A stretch of DNA of 63,489 nt from a virus. Every line of letters starts with the position of its first letter. Positions within the stretch are counted from its first letter, which is position 1. Both the position numbers and the translations under genes were made by a program. The stretch is taken from IMG/VR virus record IMGVR_UViG_3300050029_000088, positions 1-63,489 of that record; one strand, written 5' to 3'. Below the pieces are notes generated by a model. The model was not told the origin of the DNA. It searched no databases and was given only the letters and a program-made list of their open reading frames with translations. Below are positions 34,697 through 42,464 of the stretch, piece by piece.

Positions 34697-36155
34697 ACGT
34701 GGGTCGCGTCGAGGGGAGGGACGGAGCCTTGAGCGGCTCCGGCAGCCGTTAGTCTGCGAAGGGGGCGCGGCGTGTACCTCAACGATCCGGGCATAGCCCA
34801 GGCAGTCGTTGGCCCAACCCTCCTAGAACACGCCAAGTTCGTCTTCTCGGCGCGACCGTGCTCAAGATGTATCCCCCGGTGGGGCGCTTGGTCGACTGCG
34901 ATCAGGCGTCTTACGTCGAGCCTACCGGGGGACGGGGCGCGGCGCTCACCCCGGCTCGCGGCGACCAACCGCAAGGAGTACCCGAGGGAGCGCCGAACTC
35001 ACCCGCCTCACGGCCACAACCTCTTACGGAGGGGCCGCGTCTACGGCGGGCGAAGAAGAACAGGAGCCCGTAACACTCAGAGAGGGATACGTGATGGCGG
35101 AACCGACTCGGTTGCGGAACGTCTGACGACGCACGCAAGCGGCCAGCACGCCCTTCGGCATGGCCCTTCATGTAGTGCGCAGGGTGGCGGCGAGCTTTCT
35201 CCGGCGTCCCGGTTCGTGACGCTCGCAGGCAGCCTGCTTGGGCTCCTGATTCGGGGACGGCGGAGGGGGCGGCATCGTTCCAACGGCTTGCCCTCTCTTA
35301 CCTCACGACTAGACCGTCCATACAGCCGGGCGTTGAGCTTTCTTCCCCGGCCTAAACTTGGTGGAAGCTCGGCTTGAAGCAGAGCACGTACTCTAAGAAG
35401 CACCGCGACCGAAGTCCGGTTTGTGAGCAGCCGAAGCCGAAGCCCCTTTGCCTGAGTTGCGTGCCCGGCAAGAACGCAGGGGATCGAACCCGCCGAGCGG
35501 ACGGTTTCTGCCCCGCCACCCTGTAGCCCGAAAGTCTCTGCTTCAAGCCGAGATTTTTCGAGACGCTCGATGAAGCGGACGGTCGCGCCGTCGCCGTCGC
35601 CTACCCTCCCCGGATCGTTGCAACTCCCCGGATACTCTCGGCTCAAGCTCGGACGTGTTACCGCTTCACTCGCCTTACCGTTCACTCTCCACGCACCTTC
35701 ATTCAGGGATCGATCGGTTGTCCGCGCGAGCTTCGCGCTCGTTCTCCGAGTCGTGGTCGTTAGCCGTCAGGGTGGTTTCGCAGAGCTACTTGCGACGGTG
35801 CCTCACGAGCGGACGGCACCGTGGCAAAAATCACGGGACATCAAGCGCACCCTGACTGGGAGCCAGAGCACGAATACCGGCGGGGCCGAGAAGCACCGTC
35901 CGCTTGCGAAGGGCGACAAGCCAAACCCGCACACGTCACGCGACGACGGCGCTCGAATGGGAAGTCTCCAATCTCCCCCACGAAGAACCAAGCCGCCGCG
36001 CGGCCCGCGCAAGCGCGAGCACCGTCGGAACGGTCGCTCTCTCCGAGAGAGAGGGAAGAACCGCCCGGAACCCGAGTGTCCGACGCCTGGCGGTGGCGGC
36101 GAGGGGAGGGGAGAGGGAGAGAGGCCCGACTCGACAACCCCTTGCTTGCACTCTT

Positions 36156-36199
36156 AGTATCGACTATTTGACCCCGCTTCGCGTCCCCCTTTCGAGGGG
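36156..36199 (-). promoter_or_regulatory. Class I promoter for the giant RNA
   Basis: Minus strand: palindrome CCCCTCGAAAGGGG (36199-36186), G, ACGCGA, 17 nt, GATACT (36161-36156), 6 nt, predicted +1 at 36149. Same spacing as the other class I promoters. Confidence 0.68.
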
Positions 36200-36215
36200 T
36201 TCTATGTAAAGTCGA

Positions 36216-36237
36216 AACGGCCCCTTTCAGGGCCGTT
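36216..36237 (-). terminator. Terminator hairpin after the LPxTG gene
   Basis: AACGGCCC-CTTTCA-GGGCCGTT, just downstream of the minus-strand operon ending at 36259. Confidence 0.65.
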
Positions 36238-36258
36238 CCTGGCCTGGCGGAGACACCC

Positions 36259-36408
36259 CTACGCCTGGCGTCTTGGAGCGATCCGGCCGAGTGCGAACCC
36301 CGCGCCGATGAGCGCGAAGGCCGCGAGCACAATCCAGCCGAGCCCCAGCCCGGTGAATGGAAGCGTCCCGACGATGGCAGCCGGGCCGAGCGTGTTCGCG
36401 TGATACAT
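36259..36408 (-). CDS. LPxTG sorting-signal mini-protein (49 aa)
   Basis: The ATG shares a base with the glycosyltransferase stop (TGATG). After about 15 residues it reads LPFTG, a hydrophobic helix (GLGWIVLAAFALIGAGFAL) and a GRIAPRRQA basic tail: a complete sortase cell-wall sorting signal with almost nothing before it and no separate signal peptide. If recognised by a host sortase it would be a tiny wall-linked or sortase-occupying peptide. Function unknown. Confidence 0.7.
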   Translation of the reverse strand: MYHANTLGPAAIVGTLPFTGLGLGWIVLAAFALIGAGFALGRIAPRRQA

Positions 36409-37445
36409 CACCAATCCTCCCCTCGTCTAAGTAGAGCCCCGGCGTAGGCGTACGCCTGGACGACCTGCAAGAATGAATCGTACAGGAACTCGGGCACGAG
36501 AGCGGCCCCCACGAGCATCATCCTCCACCCGCGCTCGCGCACGGTCACAGCCCGCTCGACCATGAAGATGCCTGAGACTCCGATCCAGAGAGGGTGCAGG
36601 TGCATCCCGACGATGGCCCCGTACACGAGCGAGGCGAAGTAGCCGACGGTCACGAGGATGCCTGCGAGCGCGAGCGCCTGTCGTCCCCAGTACGGTGCGG
36701 TTAGCCGGTTGAGTCCGTACTGACGAAGGTTCTCGAACGCGCCGCGCTTCCATCGGAGCCGCTGCCGGGCGAGGTCGCGCCACGTCGGCATGACCTCGGT
36801 CGTCAGGACGCAGCCCTTCGGGCTCAAGACGTGGTGGCCGAGCGTGCGCAGGGCGAAGGTCATCTCGTTGTCCTCGGTCAAGACCGTCGTGTCGTAGACG
36901 AGCCCGCGAGCGCCCGGCAGCCGCGTCCCGCGCTCGTGTGCGACCTCCTGCAAGGCCGAGACGCAGAAAGCGGTCGCGGTGCCCGTGAGCACGAGGCAGC
37001 GGCCCTTGAGCCGCGCCACGTCGCGGGCGTAGCGGGCGTACTCGTTGCGCTGGCACATGCCGAGGAATCCCGCGCCGGGCTGCCCTCGGAAGTTGCCTCC
37101 GACGGCGGAGTACCCGTGGCCGAGGTAGTCGAGCGCCGTCTTCACGAAGCTCGGCGCGAGGATCGAATCGGCATCGACCACGAGCACGACATCGAATGGC
37201 TCTAGCTGCCCGAGGCCCACGTCGAGCGCCTGATTCAGTGCGCCAGCCTTCTTGTCCCGATTGCCGACCGTGCGGATGAGGCCCACGTCGCCACGAGATA
37301 GCACGATCTGTTCTGTCTCGTCCGTGCAGTTGTCCGAGACAACGAATGTCTCATCCGGCGGGCGTGCCTGAGCCGCGAGGGCGTCGAGGCACGCGCCGAT
37401 CCCGGCTTCTTCGTTGTGCGCCGGGATGAGGGCGACGACCCTCAA
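36408..37445 (-). CDS. Membrane-bound family 2 glycosyltransferase
   Basis: 345 residues; the TTG start overlaps the upstream stop (TTGA). GT-A domain: VVALIPAHNEEAGIGACLDA, VSDNCTDET, VVDADS (DxD), TEDNEM and QRLRWKRGAFENL (QxxRW), the processive GT2 signature. Three or four C-terminal membrane helices follow (ALALAGILVTVGYFASLVYG and others). Resembles hyaluronan/poly-GlcNAc synthase-like enzymes. It could modify the host surface to exclude other phages. Confidence 0.82.
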   Translation of the reverse strand: MRVVALIPAHNEEAGIGACLDALAAQARPPDETFVVSDNCTDETEQIVLSRGDVGLIRTVGNRDKKAGALNQALDVGLGQLEPFDVVLVVDADSILAPSFVKTALDYLGHGYSAVGGNFRGQPGAGFLGMCQRNEYARYARDVARLKGRCLVLTGTATAFCVSALQEVAHERGTRLPGARGLVYDTTVLTEDNEMTFALRTLGHHVLSPKGCVLTTEVMPTWRDLARQRLRWKRGAFENLRQYGLNRLTAPYWGRQALALAGILVTVGYFASLVYGAIVGMHLHPLWIGVSGIFMVERAVTVRERGWRMMLVGAALVPEFLYDSFLQVVQAYAYAGALLRRGEDW

Positions 37446-37636
37446 CCGTTGTCCACGAGAATCTGCATGAGCGCGGGCACCGCTTCGAGGGCGCACGGCT
37501 TGCAGTAGGGCAGCGCCGACTTGGGCGCAGTGCGCTCGTCGTAGTAGATGAACGTGCTCATCCTCTCCCGGCTCGGGCGCTGGGTCTTGAGTGCGCAGCG
37601 GGCCGGGTTCGTGCAACCTTCCGTAGTGCAGTTCAT
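37442..37636 (-). CDS. Small zinc-binding protein (64 aa)
   Basis: Cysteines C3, C8, C14 and a CKPC pair near 45-48 suggest a zinc site. Overlaps both neighbours by 4 nt. Function unknown. Confidence 0.58.
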   Translation of the reverse strand: MNCTTEGCTNPARCALKTQRPSRERMSTFIYYDERTAPKSALPYCKPCALEAVPALMQILVDNG

Positions 37637-37947
37637 GCCTTCTTCCTCCCCTTCTTGGCGACCCGCAGGTCAGGGTCGTACTTGGCTAGCTCCTCGCCCT
37701 TCTCGGGTGTGAGCATCCGCGCGTACGTTTCCGAGTGGAAGGCCGGATGGTAGAACACGTCGTATCCCGCCTCGGGCTTCGTGATGATCGCGTCGACCTC
37801 AACCTTCGAGACGACGTGCGTCACGCGGACGACGGCCTGCTCGGGCTCCTCGACCGATGGCTCGAAGTCGAGCGTGATGACGTAGCCGTCGCCGCAGGTG
37901 CGCTCATCGAAGGCCATGCTCCCCAGTGTAGTCGCCGGGGCGCTCAT
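37633..37947 (-). CDS. Hypothetical protein (104 aa)
   Basis: The start at 37947 overlaps the preceding stop (ATGA); a second Met ten residues later is possible. Soluble alpha/beta sequence with a basic KKGRKKA tail. No family recognised. Confidence 0.6.
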   Translation of the reverse strand: MSAPATTLGSMAFDERTCGDGYVITLDFEPSVEEPEQAVVRVTHVVSKVEVDAIITKPEAGYDVFYHPAFHSETYARMLTPEKGEELAKYDPDLRVAKKGRKKA

Positions 37948-38123
37948 CGTCCAGCCGCCGTGCAGTAGCCCGCCTCGATCAGTGCTTCGGCAGCGCGGCC
38001 GTAGGAGCCCTGCAAGCTCCACGCGGCCCCCGTGTCGATGAGATTCTGAAACAACTCGACGGTGCCATCCTCGTCAAGCTCGCCGTTTTCGTAGGCGATG
38101 ATCTTGTCCACGTCGATTCTCAT
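37944..38123 (-). CDS. DUF7417-like small phage protein (59 aa)
   Basis: MRIDVDKIIAYENGELDEDG and LFQNLIDTGAAWSLQGSYGR match a small protein widespread in actinobacteriophages (recalled as DUF7417). Function unknown; often near early genes. Overlaps both neighbours. Confidence 0.72.
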   Translation of the reverse strand: MRIDVDKIIAYENGELDEDGTVELFQNLIDTGAAWSLQGSYGRAAEALIEAGYCTAAGR

Positions 38124-38437
38124 GCTCGACCCTCCCTCACGAGTTTGACTGCGTACTGTTCCCGCGCCCTCGCCGACGCGATCCTTGCCATCGAGGAGGC
38201 CCGCTCGCGGACGCTGGCCGGGAACGCGGCCACGGTGCCGTGCTTCGCGCAGTGGGCGTCGTAGACGTTGTGCGCGGCCCGCTCACCGGCCCGCTGGCCG
38301 GACGTGATCGCCTTGCCGCTCAACTCGCGCAGAAGCCGGTAGGCCCGAGCCGAGATTGGCGCATCCGCCGCACGAGCCTCAGCGATCAGGCGGTCGCGCT
38401 CCGCGCAGAGCCGGTCGTATGTTGGCGTCTCGCTCAT
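38120..38437 (-). CDS. Hypothetical helical protein (105 aa)
   Basis: Overlaps the next gene by 4 nt. Highly helical, Arg/Ala-rich (LIAEARAADAPISARAYRLL, ARIASARAREQYAVKLV). No family recognised. Confidence 0.6.
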   Translation of the reverse strand: MSETPTYDRLCAERDRLIAEARAADAPISARAYRLLRELSGKAITSGQRAGERAAHNVYDAHCAKHGTVAAFPASVRERASSMARIASARAREQYAVKLVREGRA

Positions 38438-38725
38438 CTAAATCCTCCCCTTCAAGGATCGGATGCCCGCCAGTTCGTGCTCTAGATCAGCGAGAGTCTC
38501 GTCGGACATCACTTCTCTGTACCGACCCTTCTCGCCCATCACTTCGACCCGGACGGCCCCTTCGTACTCGCCGCCGCAGAGATAGTGGTCGAGCTTGAGG
38601 TACTCCTCGCCTCCCAGCTTCATCGTGCCCAGCACGCCAACCCGAGCGAAGCCGTTGGGATGCGTCACGCGGACGCGGCTACCGACGTGCGGCTTCATCG
38701 CCGCGATCACTTCGTAGTAGTTCAT
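38438..38725 (-). CDS. Hypothetical protein (95 aa)
   Basis: The ATG at 38725 overlaps the preceding stop. Beta-rich first half (GSRVRVTHPNGFARVGVLGT) then a helix, like a small SH3-type fold. Function unknown. Confidence 0.6.
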   Translation of the reverse strand: MNYYEVIAAMKPHVGSRVRVTHPNGFARVGVLGTMKLGGEEYLKLDHYLCGGEYEGAVRVEVMGEKGRYREVMSDETLADLEHELAGIRSLKGRI

Positions 38726-39051
38726 CGTGCCTCCCTCATCATGGCGAACATGCCTCGGACGTTCGCGTCCTTGAAGACGTGCTTGGGGAAGCACTCGCCC
38801 AGCATATCCGCGTAGACGCCGTTCACCGTGTCGCTCGTGGCGTCGTAGCCCTTGCCCATCTTGTGAGTCGTCACGTCGTAGAGGTCGAGCCCGGCGTCGT
38901 AGTGGACATCGACGTTCGTCCGACCGAAGTTGAATCGCACGGTCGCGTCGTCAACCAGGAAGACCTTGCCCTTCTTGACGAAGACCTGCTCACAGACCTG
39001 AGCAACTATCGTCTTGGTCACGTCGTTCATGGTGTCTCCTTTCGTGGTCAC
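38722..39051 (-). CDS. Hypothetical protein (102-109 aa)
   Basis: Two starts: a leaderless GTG at 39051 exactly 6 nt after GATACT, or an ATG at 39030 with an AAAGGAG site. Compact sequence (KVFLVDDATVRFNFGRTNVD). First gene of the leftward operon. Confidence 0.62.
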   Translation of the reverse strand: MTTKGDTMNDVTKTIVAQVCEQVFVKKGKVFLVDDATVRFNFGRTNVDVHYDAGLDLYDVTTHKMGKGYDATSDTVNGVYADMLGECFPKHVFKDANVRGMFAMMREAR

Positions 39052-39057
39052 GTACTA

Positions 39058-39101
39058 AGTATCGGGCCACGGCCCGGCTACGTCCATCCCTCAAAAGGGG
39101 G
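39058..39101 (-). promoter_or_regulatory. Class I promoter
   Basis: Minus strand: imperfect palindrome CCCCCTTTTGAGGG (39101-39088), A, TGGACG, 17 nt, GATACT (39063-39058), 6 nt, GTG at 39051. Confidence 0.7.
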
Positions 39102-39127
39102 AACTGGACAGACCCGCTCGGGCACGC

Positions 39128-39133
39128 TAGAGT
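39128..39133 (+). promoter_or_regulatory. Class II promoter, TAGAGT
   Basis: TAGAGT 6 nt before the ATG at 39140; divergent from the class I promoter to its left. Confidence 0.58.
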
Positions 39134-39139
39134 GGGCTC

Positions 39140-39307
39140 ATGGTCGAGCGCATCTACGCCGAGTTCCTCGAAGGCTACGCCTGGCCCCACACGGGCTGCC
39201 GCCCGCCGCTGTTCGTGGGCGAGCGCATCAAGCGCGGGCTCATATGGGCGGCGTACACGCTGCGCGAAGAACTGTCTGACCTACTCCACCCGGACGGCCC
39301 CCGGTGA
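39140..39307 (+). CDS. Hypothetical protein (55 aa)
   Basis: MVERIYAEFLEGYAWPHTGC then a helical half (KRGLIWAAYTLREELSDLL). Leaderless start; stop overlaps the next GTG. Confidence 0.58.
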   Translation: MVERIYAEFLEGYAWPHTGCRPPLFVGERIKRGLIWAAYTLREELSDLLHPDGPR

Positions 39308-39429
39308 GGCAGCGGTGGCGAGCCCGGCAGGAGCGACGGCGCATCGAGCGCGAGTGCCGCGATCACCTGCGCCGCGTGATCGCGATGCTCGAAGCCACCT
39401 TCGCGCCCGCGAGCGACCCGCGCGGATGA
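39304..39429 (+). CDS. Small basic helical protein (41 aa)
   Basis: GTG overlapping the previous stop. Very Arg-rich (RQRWRARQERRRIERECRD), probably nucleic-acid binding. Stop overlaps the next ATG. Confidence 0.52.
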   Translation: MRQRWRARQERRRIERECRDHLRRVIAMLEATFAPASDPRG

Positions 39430-39566
39430 GCGGCCCCTGGACGACGGATGACCTGCCGACCGTATCCGTCCATCAAGTCAAGAAGTTCAAGGTCATCCCC
39501 GGCCCGCCCCACGGCCCCGTGCCGGTGGCAGGCAAGCCGAAGCGAAAGCGGGCGAAGCGCAAATGA
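39426..39566 (+). CDS. Small basic protein (46 aa)
   Basis: ATGA overlaps on both sides. Pro-rich middle and a KPKRKRAKRK tail. Function unknown. Confidence 0.52.
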   Translation: MSGPWTTDDLPTVSVHQVKKFKVIPGPPHGPVPVAGKPKRKRAKRK

Positions 39567-39910
39567 CCGATGCGTTCTTCAAGCCCGAGAGCGGGGCGAA
39601 TGACGAGGAAGTCTCCGCGCGGCTGTCCGAGTGGGATGGTACGCCGCGCGTTCTCATGGACGAGGAGAGCTACATCTACCTCGCGAGCTTCGTGCCGCAC
39701 TTCACCGGGCTCATCGCCGGGCCGCACACGTTCGGCTCGCCGCCCGAGGCGCGAGCGGCGGTCGCGTGCCGCGTGATCCTGACGCCGGATCGGCGTATGG
39801 CCGAGATGGTCTTGTGGAAGCAAGCACGGCGTCTCTGCGATGAGGCGAAGTACCCGTGGGATGAGGACGACTGGGAGATTGCGTACCTCCAACCCGTCAA
39901 CTGCTGCTAG
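39563..39910 (+). CDS. Hypothetical protein (115 aa)
   Basis: Overlaps the previous stop. Soluble protein with segments DEESYIYLASFVPHFTGLIA and EMVLWKQARRLCDEAKYPWD. No family recognised. Last of a four-gene coupled run; the 88 nt after it contain a CCCCCGGCGC/GCGCCGGGGG inverted repeat. Confidence 0.6.
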   Translation: MTDAFFKPESGANDEEVSARLSEWDGTPRVLMDEESYIYLASFVPHFTGLIAGPHTFGSPPEARAAVACRVILTPDRRMAEMVLWKQARRLCDEAKYPWDEDDWEIAYLQPVNCC

Positions 39911-39997
39911 GATTCCAACTACCCCCGGCGCTGGAAGTGCGCCACGGCAACATCGCCAAGCGACTCCGCGCCGGGGGCTTTCAACAAGGAGGAGAGC

Positions 39998-40156
39998 ATG
40001 ACGATCACCCCGAAGTGCGATACCCCCGGCTGCATCAAGCCGAGCGTCCACGTCTACGTGACCGAGAAGATTCTCGGGCTCATCCGGCGGGCGAAGCGGC
40101 TCTGCGCCGGGTGCGACACGGCGATGCACGACCGGATCAACAAGCGCCGGTCTTGA
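39998..40156 (+). CDS. Small zinc-finger protein (52 aa)
   Basis: ATG with an AAGGAGGAGAG site. CDTPGC near residues 7-12 and CAGC near 36-39 form a four-cysteine zinc site. Basic C terminus. Function unknown. Confidence 0.6.
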   Translation: MTITPKCDTPGCIKPSVHVYVTEKILGLIRRAKRLCAGCDTAMHDRINKRRS

Positions 40157-40181
40157 CAATCGCCCGGCGCAACTGTATCGT
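40153..40181 (+). promoter_or_regulatory. Near-consensus sigma-70 promoter, leaderless
   Basis: TTGACA, 17 nt, TATCGT, then 7 nt to the ATG at 40189. The -35 overlaps the previous stop. Confidence 0.65.
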
Positions 40182-40188
40182 GAGTCGG

Positions 40189-40395
40189 ATGCACGCCGAC
40201 GACGATCAAGACTTCCTCATCGAGCAGGAGGAGCGCGAGGAGGAGGCCCGCCTAGTGGTAGCGGACATCGCCCGTGTCCAGCGGGCCGACGCCGCCTTCA
40301 ATCTCCTGCGGCGCGACCGGGACAACCACGATCCCTACCTCCTACTCGCGGCAGTCGTGTGGCCGGAGACGACCGAGCTTCGGGGGATGGTGTAA
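40189..40395 (+). CDS. Small acidic protein (68 aa)
   Basis: Very acidic N terminus (DDDQDFLIEQEEREEEARLV) then a helical part. Leaderless start. An acidic DNA-mimic role is conceivable but unproven. Confidence 0.58.
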   Translation: MHADDDQDFLIEQEEREEEARLVVADIARVQRADAAFNLLRRDRDNHDPYLLLAAVVWPETTELRGMV

Positions 40396-40398
40396 GTC

Positions 40399-40497
40399 GT
40401 GGGCTCGAACGCGCCGAACGTGTGCGCCGAGTGCGAGGCGCAGGTCGCGCAGGCCGAGGCGAACGAGTTGCTCTGCCCCGCCAAGCCCGCACGCTAA
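40399..40497 (+). CDS. Mini zinc-knuckle protein (32 aa)
   Basis: GTG start 4 nt after the previous stop. CAEC and a later C with an EAQVAQAEANELL helix. Its TAA touches the class I palindrome. Confidence 0.45.
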   Translation: MGSNAPNVCAECEAQVAQAEANELLCPAKPAR

Positions 40498-40542
40498 TCC
40501 CTCCTTCGAGGGATGGCGTGCGGGCCGTCCATAGGCGATACT
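40497..40542 (+). promoter_or_regulatory. Class I promoter
   Basis: Palindrome ATCCCTC-CTTC-GAGGGAT (40497-40514), -35 TGGCGT, 17 nt, GATACT (40537-40542), 6 nt, GTG at 40549. Confidence 0.72.
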
Positions 40543-40548
40543 CAGTAC

Positions 40549-40764
40549 GTGACCTTCACCGCCAAGACCATCACGACCACTGTGCTGCCGACCTTCCACG
40601 GTCACGGCGCGGGGATCGAGTACGAAGTCCATCTCTACGTCGGGCTTGAGCGGCGGCTGTTCGTGACTCGGAGGACGCACGTCGAGGCAACCTACACGGA
40701 GACGCACTATCGCAAGCTGTATCACCGGCTGGGCGAGGGCGTCGACCGGGAGGAGGAGCGATGA
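40549..40764 (+). CDS. Hypothetical protein (71 aa)
   Basis: Leaderless GTG. Thr-rich start then beta strands (GIEYEVHLYVGLERRLFVTR). First gene of a long coupled operon. Confidence 0.62.
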   Translation: MTFTAKTITTTVLPTFHGHGAGIEYEVHLYVGLERRLFVTRRTHVEATYTETHYRKLYHRLGEGVDREEER

Positions 40765-41237
40765 GAGCGAAAGACGTACAGGTCGGCGCGGTCTACACCG
40801 CGAAAGTGTCCGGCGTGCTGACGACCGTGCGGATCAAGAACGAGCGGTACGGTGGCTCGGGCTGGGTCGGCGTCAACGAGAAGACGGGGCGCGAGGTTCG
40901 GATCAGGACGGCGGCGCGGCTCCGGTCGCTCGTGCTGTCCGCCAAGCACTCGGGTTTCCGCATGATCGACACGGACTACGAGGAGGCCCGCGAGCGCGAG
41001 TTCGCTTCGAGCCTCATGGTCGCTCCGGGCGTGCCGAGCTTCATCGACGGCGAGACGGCGCAGGAGCGCGAGGATCGACTCATCGCCGCCGCTCCGTCGA
41101 GGCCGCTCGTCGCCAAGTGGTGCGACTGCGGAAGCGACACGGGATTCCGCTGCTACCCCGGCGATGGTGAGTGCGAGTGCGGGATGCACAAGCATCACGT
41201 CCACGGCACTTGCGGCCACGTCACGCAGGTCGGATGA
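40761..41237 (+). CDS. Hypothetical protein with C-terminal cysteine/histidine cluster (158 aa)
   Basis: ATGA overlap. The N-terminal half looks like a small beta barrel (VGAVYTAKVSGVLTTVRIKN). The C terminus (WCDCGSDTGFRCYP, CECGMHKHHVHGTC) is rich in Cys and His and likely binds zinc. Confidence 0.6.
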   Translation: MRAKDVQVGAVYTAKVSGVLTTVRIKNERYGGSGWVGVNEKTGREVRIRTAARLRSLVLSAKHSGFRMIDTDYEEAREREFASSLMVAPGVPSFIDGETAQEREDRLIAAAPSRPLVAKWCDCGSDTGFRCYPGDGECECGMHKHHVHGTCGHVTQVG

Positions 41238-41512
41238 CGGTCAAGGAAACACACGCGGCCTACCGCGAGGCCCGCGCCGAGTTCGAGCGGCTCTCCGCGC
41301 TCGCGGAAGCCGCCTTCGTTCGGTGGTTCGTCAAGTGCCGCGAGGGCGAGCCCACGAACGGCGCGGCTGCCGCCCGGCTCGGGAACCTCGCCAACTACGC
41401 GAGCGCCGACCTGGCCGGAGCCGAGCTTGCCGTCTACCGGGCCTACGACGATGCTGGATTCTTCGAGCAGCCTGACTTCGATGCCATCTACGCGAGAGGG
41501 GACGGAGGATGA
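41234..41512 (+). CDS. Hypothetical helical protein (92 aa)
   Basis: ATGA overlap. Helical (AAYREARAEFERLSALAEAA) with an acidic/aromatic C terminus. No family recognised. Confidence 0.58.
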   Translation: MTVKETHAAYREARAEFERLSALAEAAFVRWFVKCREGEPTNGAAAARLGNLANYASADLAGAELAVYRAYDDAGFFEQPDFDAIYARGDGG

Positions 41513-41937
41513 TCTACCACGGCAAGGAACGGAATAGCTTGGCCGACCTACCGGCGGTCGTGAAGCGCACGGTCAAGACTCTCAAGGCCGCGCTGCTCAC
41601 GGAGGACTTCGACTGCATCGGCGTCTCAGGGATGTCCGGCGTCGTTGTCGGCGTGCCGGTCGCGCTCGCGCTCAAGGTGCCCTGCGTGATCGTGCGCAAG
41701 CAGTCCGATATGGACGACAGTCACGCGACCTACTCCATTCTCAACCGGGACAACATCGGGAAGCGCATCCTGTTCCTCGATGATTTCGTCGGGTGCGGAG
41801 GGACGCGGGCTCGGGTGGTCGAGAAGGTGCAGGGCGTCTCCGGCGTGCGGGTGGTTGCGGAGTACCTCTACAAAGACGAGGAATACAACCCGGCTCCGCG
41901 AGGAGGATTCTCTCCGACAGGCGGCTGGGATGGCTGA
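41509..41937 (+). CDS. Phosphoribosyltransferase-fold protein
   Basis: 142 residues. VSGMSGVVVGVPVALALKVP is the PPi-loop region, VIVRKQ follows, and ILFLDDFVGCGGTRARVV is the PRPP-binding motif. Type I phosphoribosyltransferase fold; likely nucleobase salvage or a regulatory PRTase. No partner enzymes nearby, so the substrate is unknown. ATGA overlap upstream. Confidence 0.75.
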   Translation: MIYHGKERNSLADLPAVVKRTVKTLKAALLTEDFDCIGVSGMSGVVVGVPVALALKVPCVIVRKQSDMDDSHATYSILNRDNIGKRILFLDDFVGCGGTRARVVEKVQGVSGVRVVAEYLYKDEEYNPAPRGGFSPTGGWDG

Positions 41938-42121
41938 GTGGGCCGAGCTTCGGCGCATCGGGCTCGTGGTCGGAATCGACATCGACACGCAGGCCGGAAT
42001 GGACACCGTGATCGGCATGACCCTCGAACGAGGGATTGACTTATTGGACGAGGATGCCGATAATGAGAGTGTGGAAACTACGAAGGGAGCATCATGGCAA
42101 GCCTCGCACCCGTGCGAGTGA
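41930..42121 (+). CDS. Hypothetical protein overlapping a promoter (63 aa)
   Basis: Starts 8 nt inside the previous gene. The first 30 residues look real (IGLVVGIDIDTQAGMDTVIG); the rest is encoded by the class I promoter and the next gene's start, so the C terminus is constrained by the DNA signals. Confidence 0.48.
   Translation: MAEWAELRRIGLVVGIDIDTQAGMDTVIGMTLERGIDLLDEDADNESVETTKGASWQASHPCE
42021..42064 (+). promoter_or_regulatory. Class I promoter inside a coding region
   Basis: Palindrome CCCTCGAACGAGGG (42021-42034), A, TTGACT, 17 nt, GATAAT (42059-42064), 6 nt, GTG. The best -35/-10 match of the class. Confidence 0.72.
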
Positions 42122-42285
42122 CAGACGAGGAGCGCAAGCACGGCACTCGGAACGAGGTCGTGCGCCTGCTCAATCAGGTCGAGTCCCTGCTCACCGGCTG
42201 GGTACTCAAGGAAGATCGCGACGAGGTAGCTCGCCTGACCGGCCCGCTCTATGAGATGGCCGACCCGACCCCGGACGGTCAGTGA
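42094..42285 (+). CDS. Hypothetical protein (63 aa)
   Basis: ATG with a GAAGGGAG site, 23 nt after the predicted transcription start. Helical (RNEVVRLLNQVESLLTGWVL). Stop overlaps the next start. Confidence 0.6.
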   Translation: MASLAPVRVTDEERKHGTRNEVVRLLNQVESLLTGWVLKEDRDEVARLTGPLYEMADPTPDGQ

Positions 42286-42464
42286 TGGCGAGCAAGGCCG
42301 TCCATCTCGGGATCAACCGGGGCTACGCGGCCCGGTACTACCCGAAGCGTGTGAAGGGCCAGGGCATCTACGCCGACCAACTGCCGGGGATGCCGCGCGG
42401 TGTCCACGCGGCTCGCGGCCCCGGTGACGTGCCGTGCCGGTGCGGGCGGTGCTCGTCCCGATGA
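42282..42464 (+). CDS. Small protein with cysteine cluster (60 aa)
   Basis: GTG at 42282 or ATG at 42285. Aromatic/basic N terminus (INRGYAARYYPKRVKG) and a CRCGRC cluster at the end, likely zinc binding. Stop overlaps the next ATG. Confidence 0.55.
   Translation: MMASKAVHLGINRGYAARYYPKRVKGQGIYADQLPGMPRGVHAARGPGDVPCRCGRCSSR

Larger units (their letters stand above)
34539..36149 (-). ncRNA. Giant structured non-coding RNA (about 1.6-1.7 kb)
   Basis: No credible gene on either strand here. A class I promoter upstream predicts a minus-strand start at 36149. Helices include ACCGU-UCCG-ACGGU and GCUCGCG-CUUG-CGCGGGC (UNCG- and CUUG-type loops only in the minus strand), ACGGTGCC/GGCACCGT (35797-35824), a perfect 17-bp stem (35368-35384 with 35536-35552) enclosing a tRNA T-arm-like GGGTTCGATCCC, CCCCCGGT/ACCGGGGG (about 34872 and 34923), and the two modules near the 3' end. 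Size, structure and nearby tRNA-like RNAs recall ornate phage RNAs such as GOLLD or ROOL; identity was not established. Confidence 0.6.

Noticed and set aside
34539-36149. Group I or group II intron
   Set aside because: No P7-type core, no domain V-like hairpin and no interrupted gene on either side were recognised.
34772-36171. Long open frames on both strands in the 34.4-36.2 kb stretch as genes
   Set aside because: Arg/Pro/Ser-rich compositions, no usable starts or gene overlaps, and pervasive long inverted repeats fit an RNA better.
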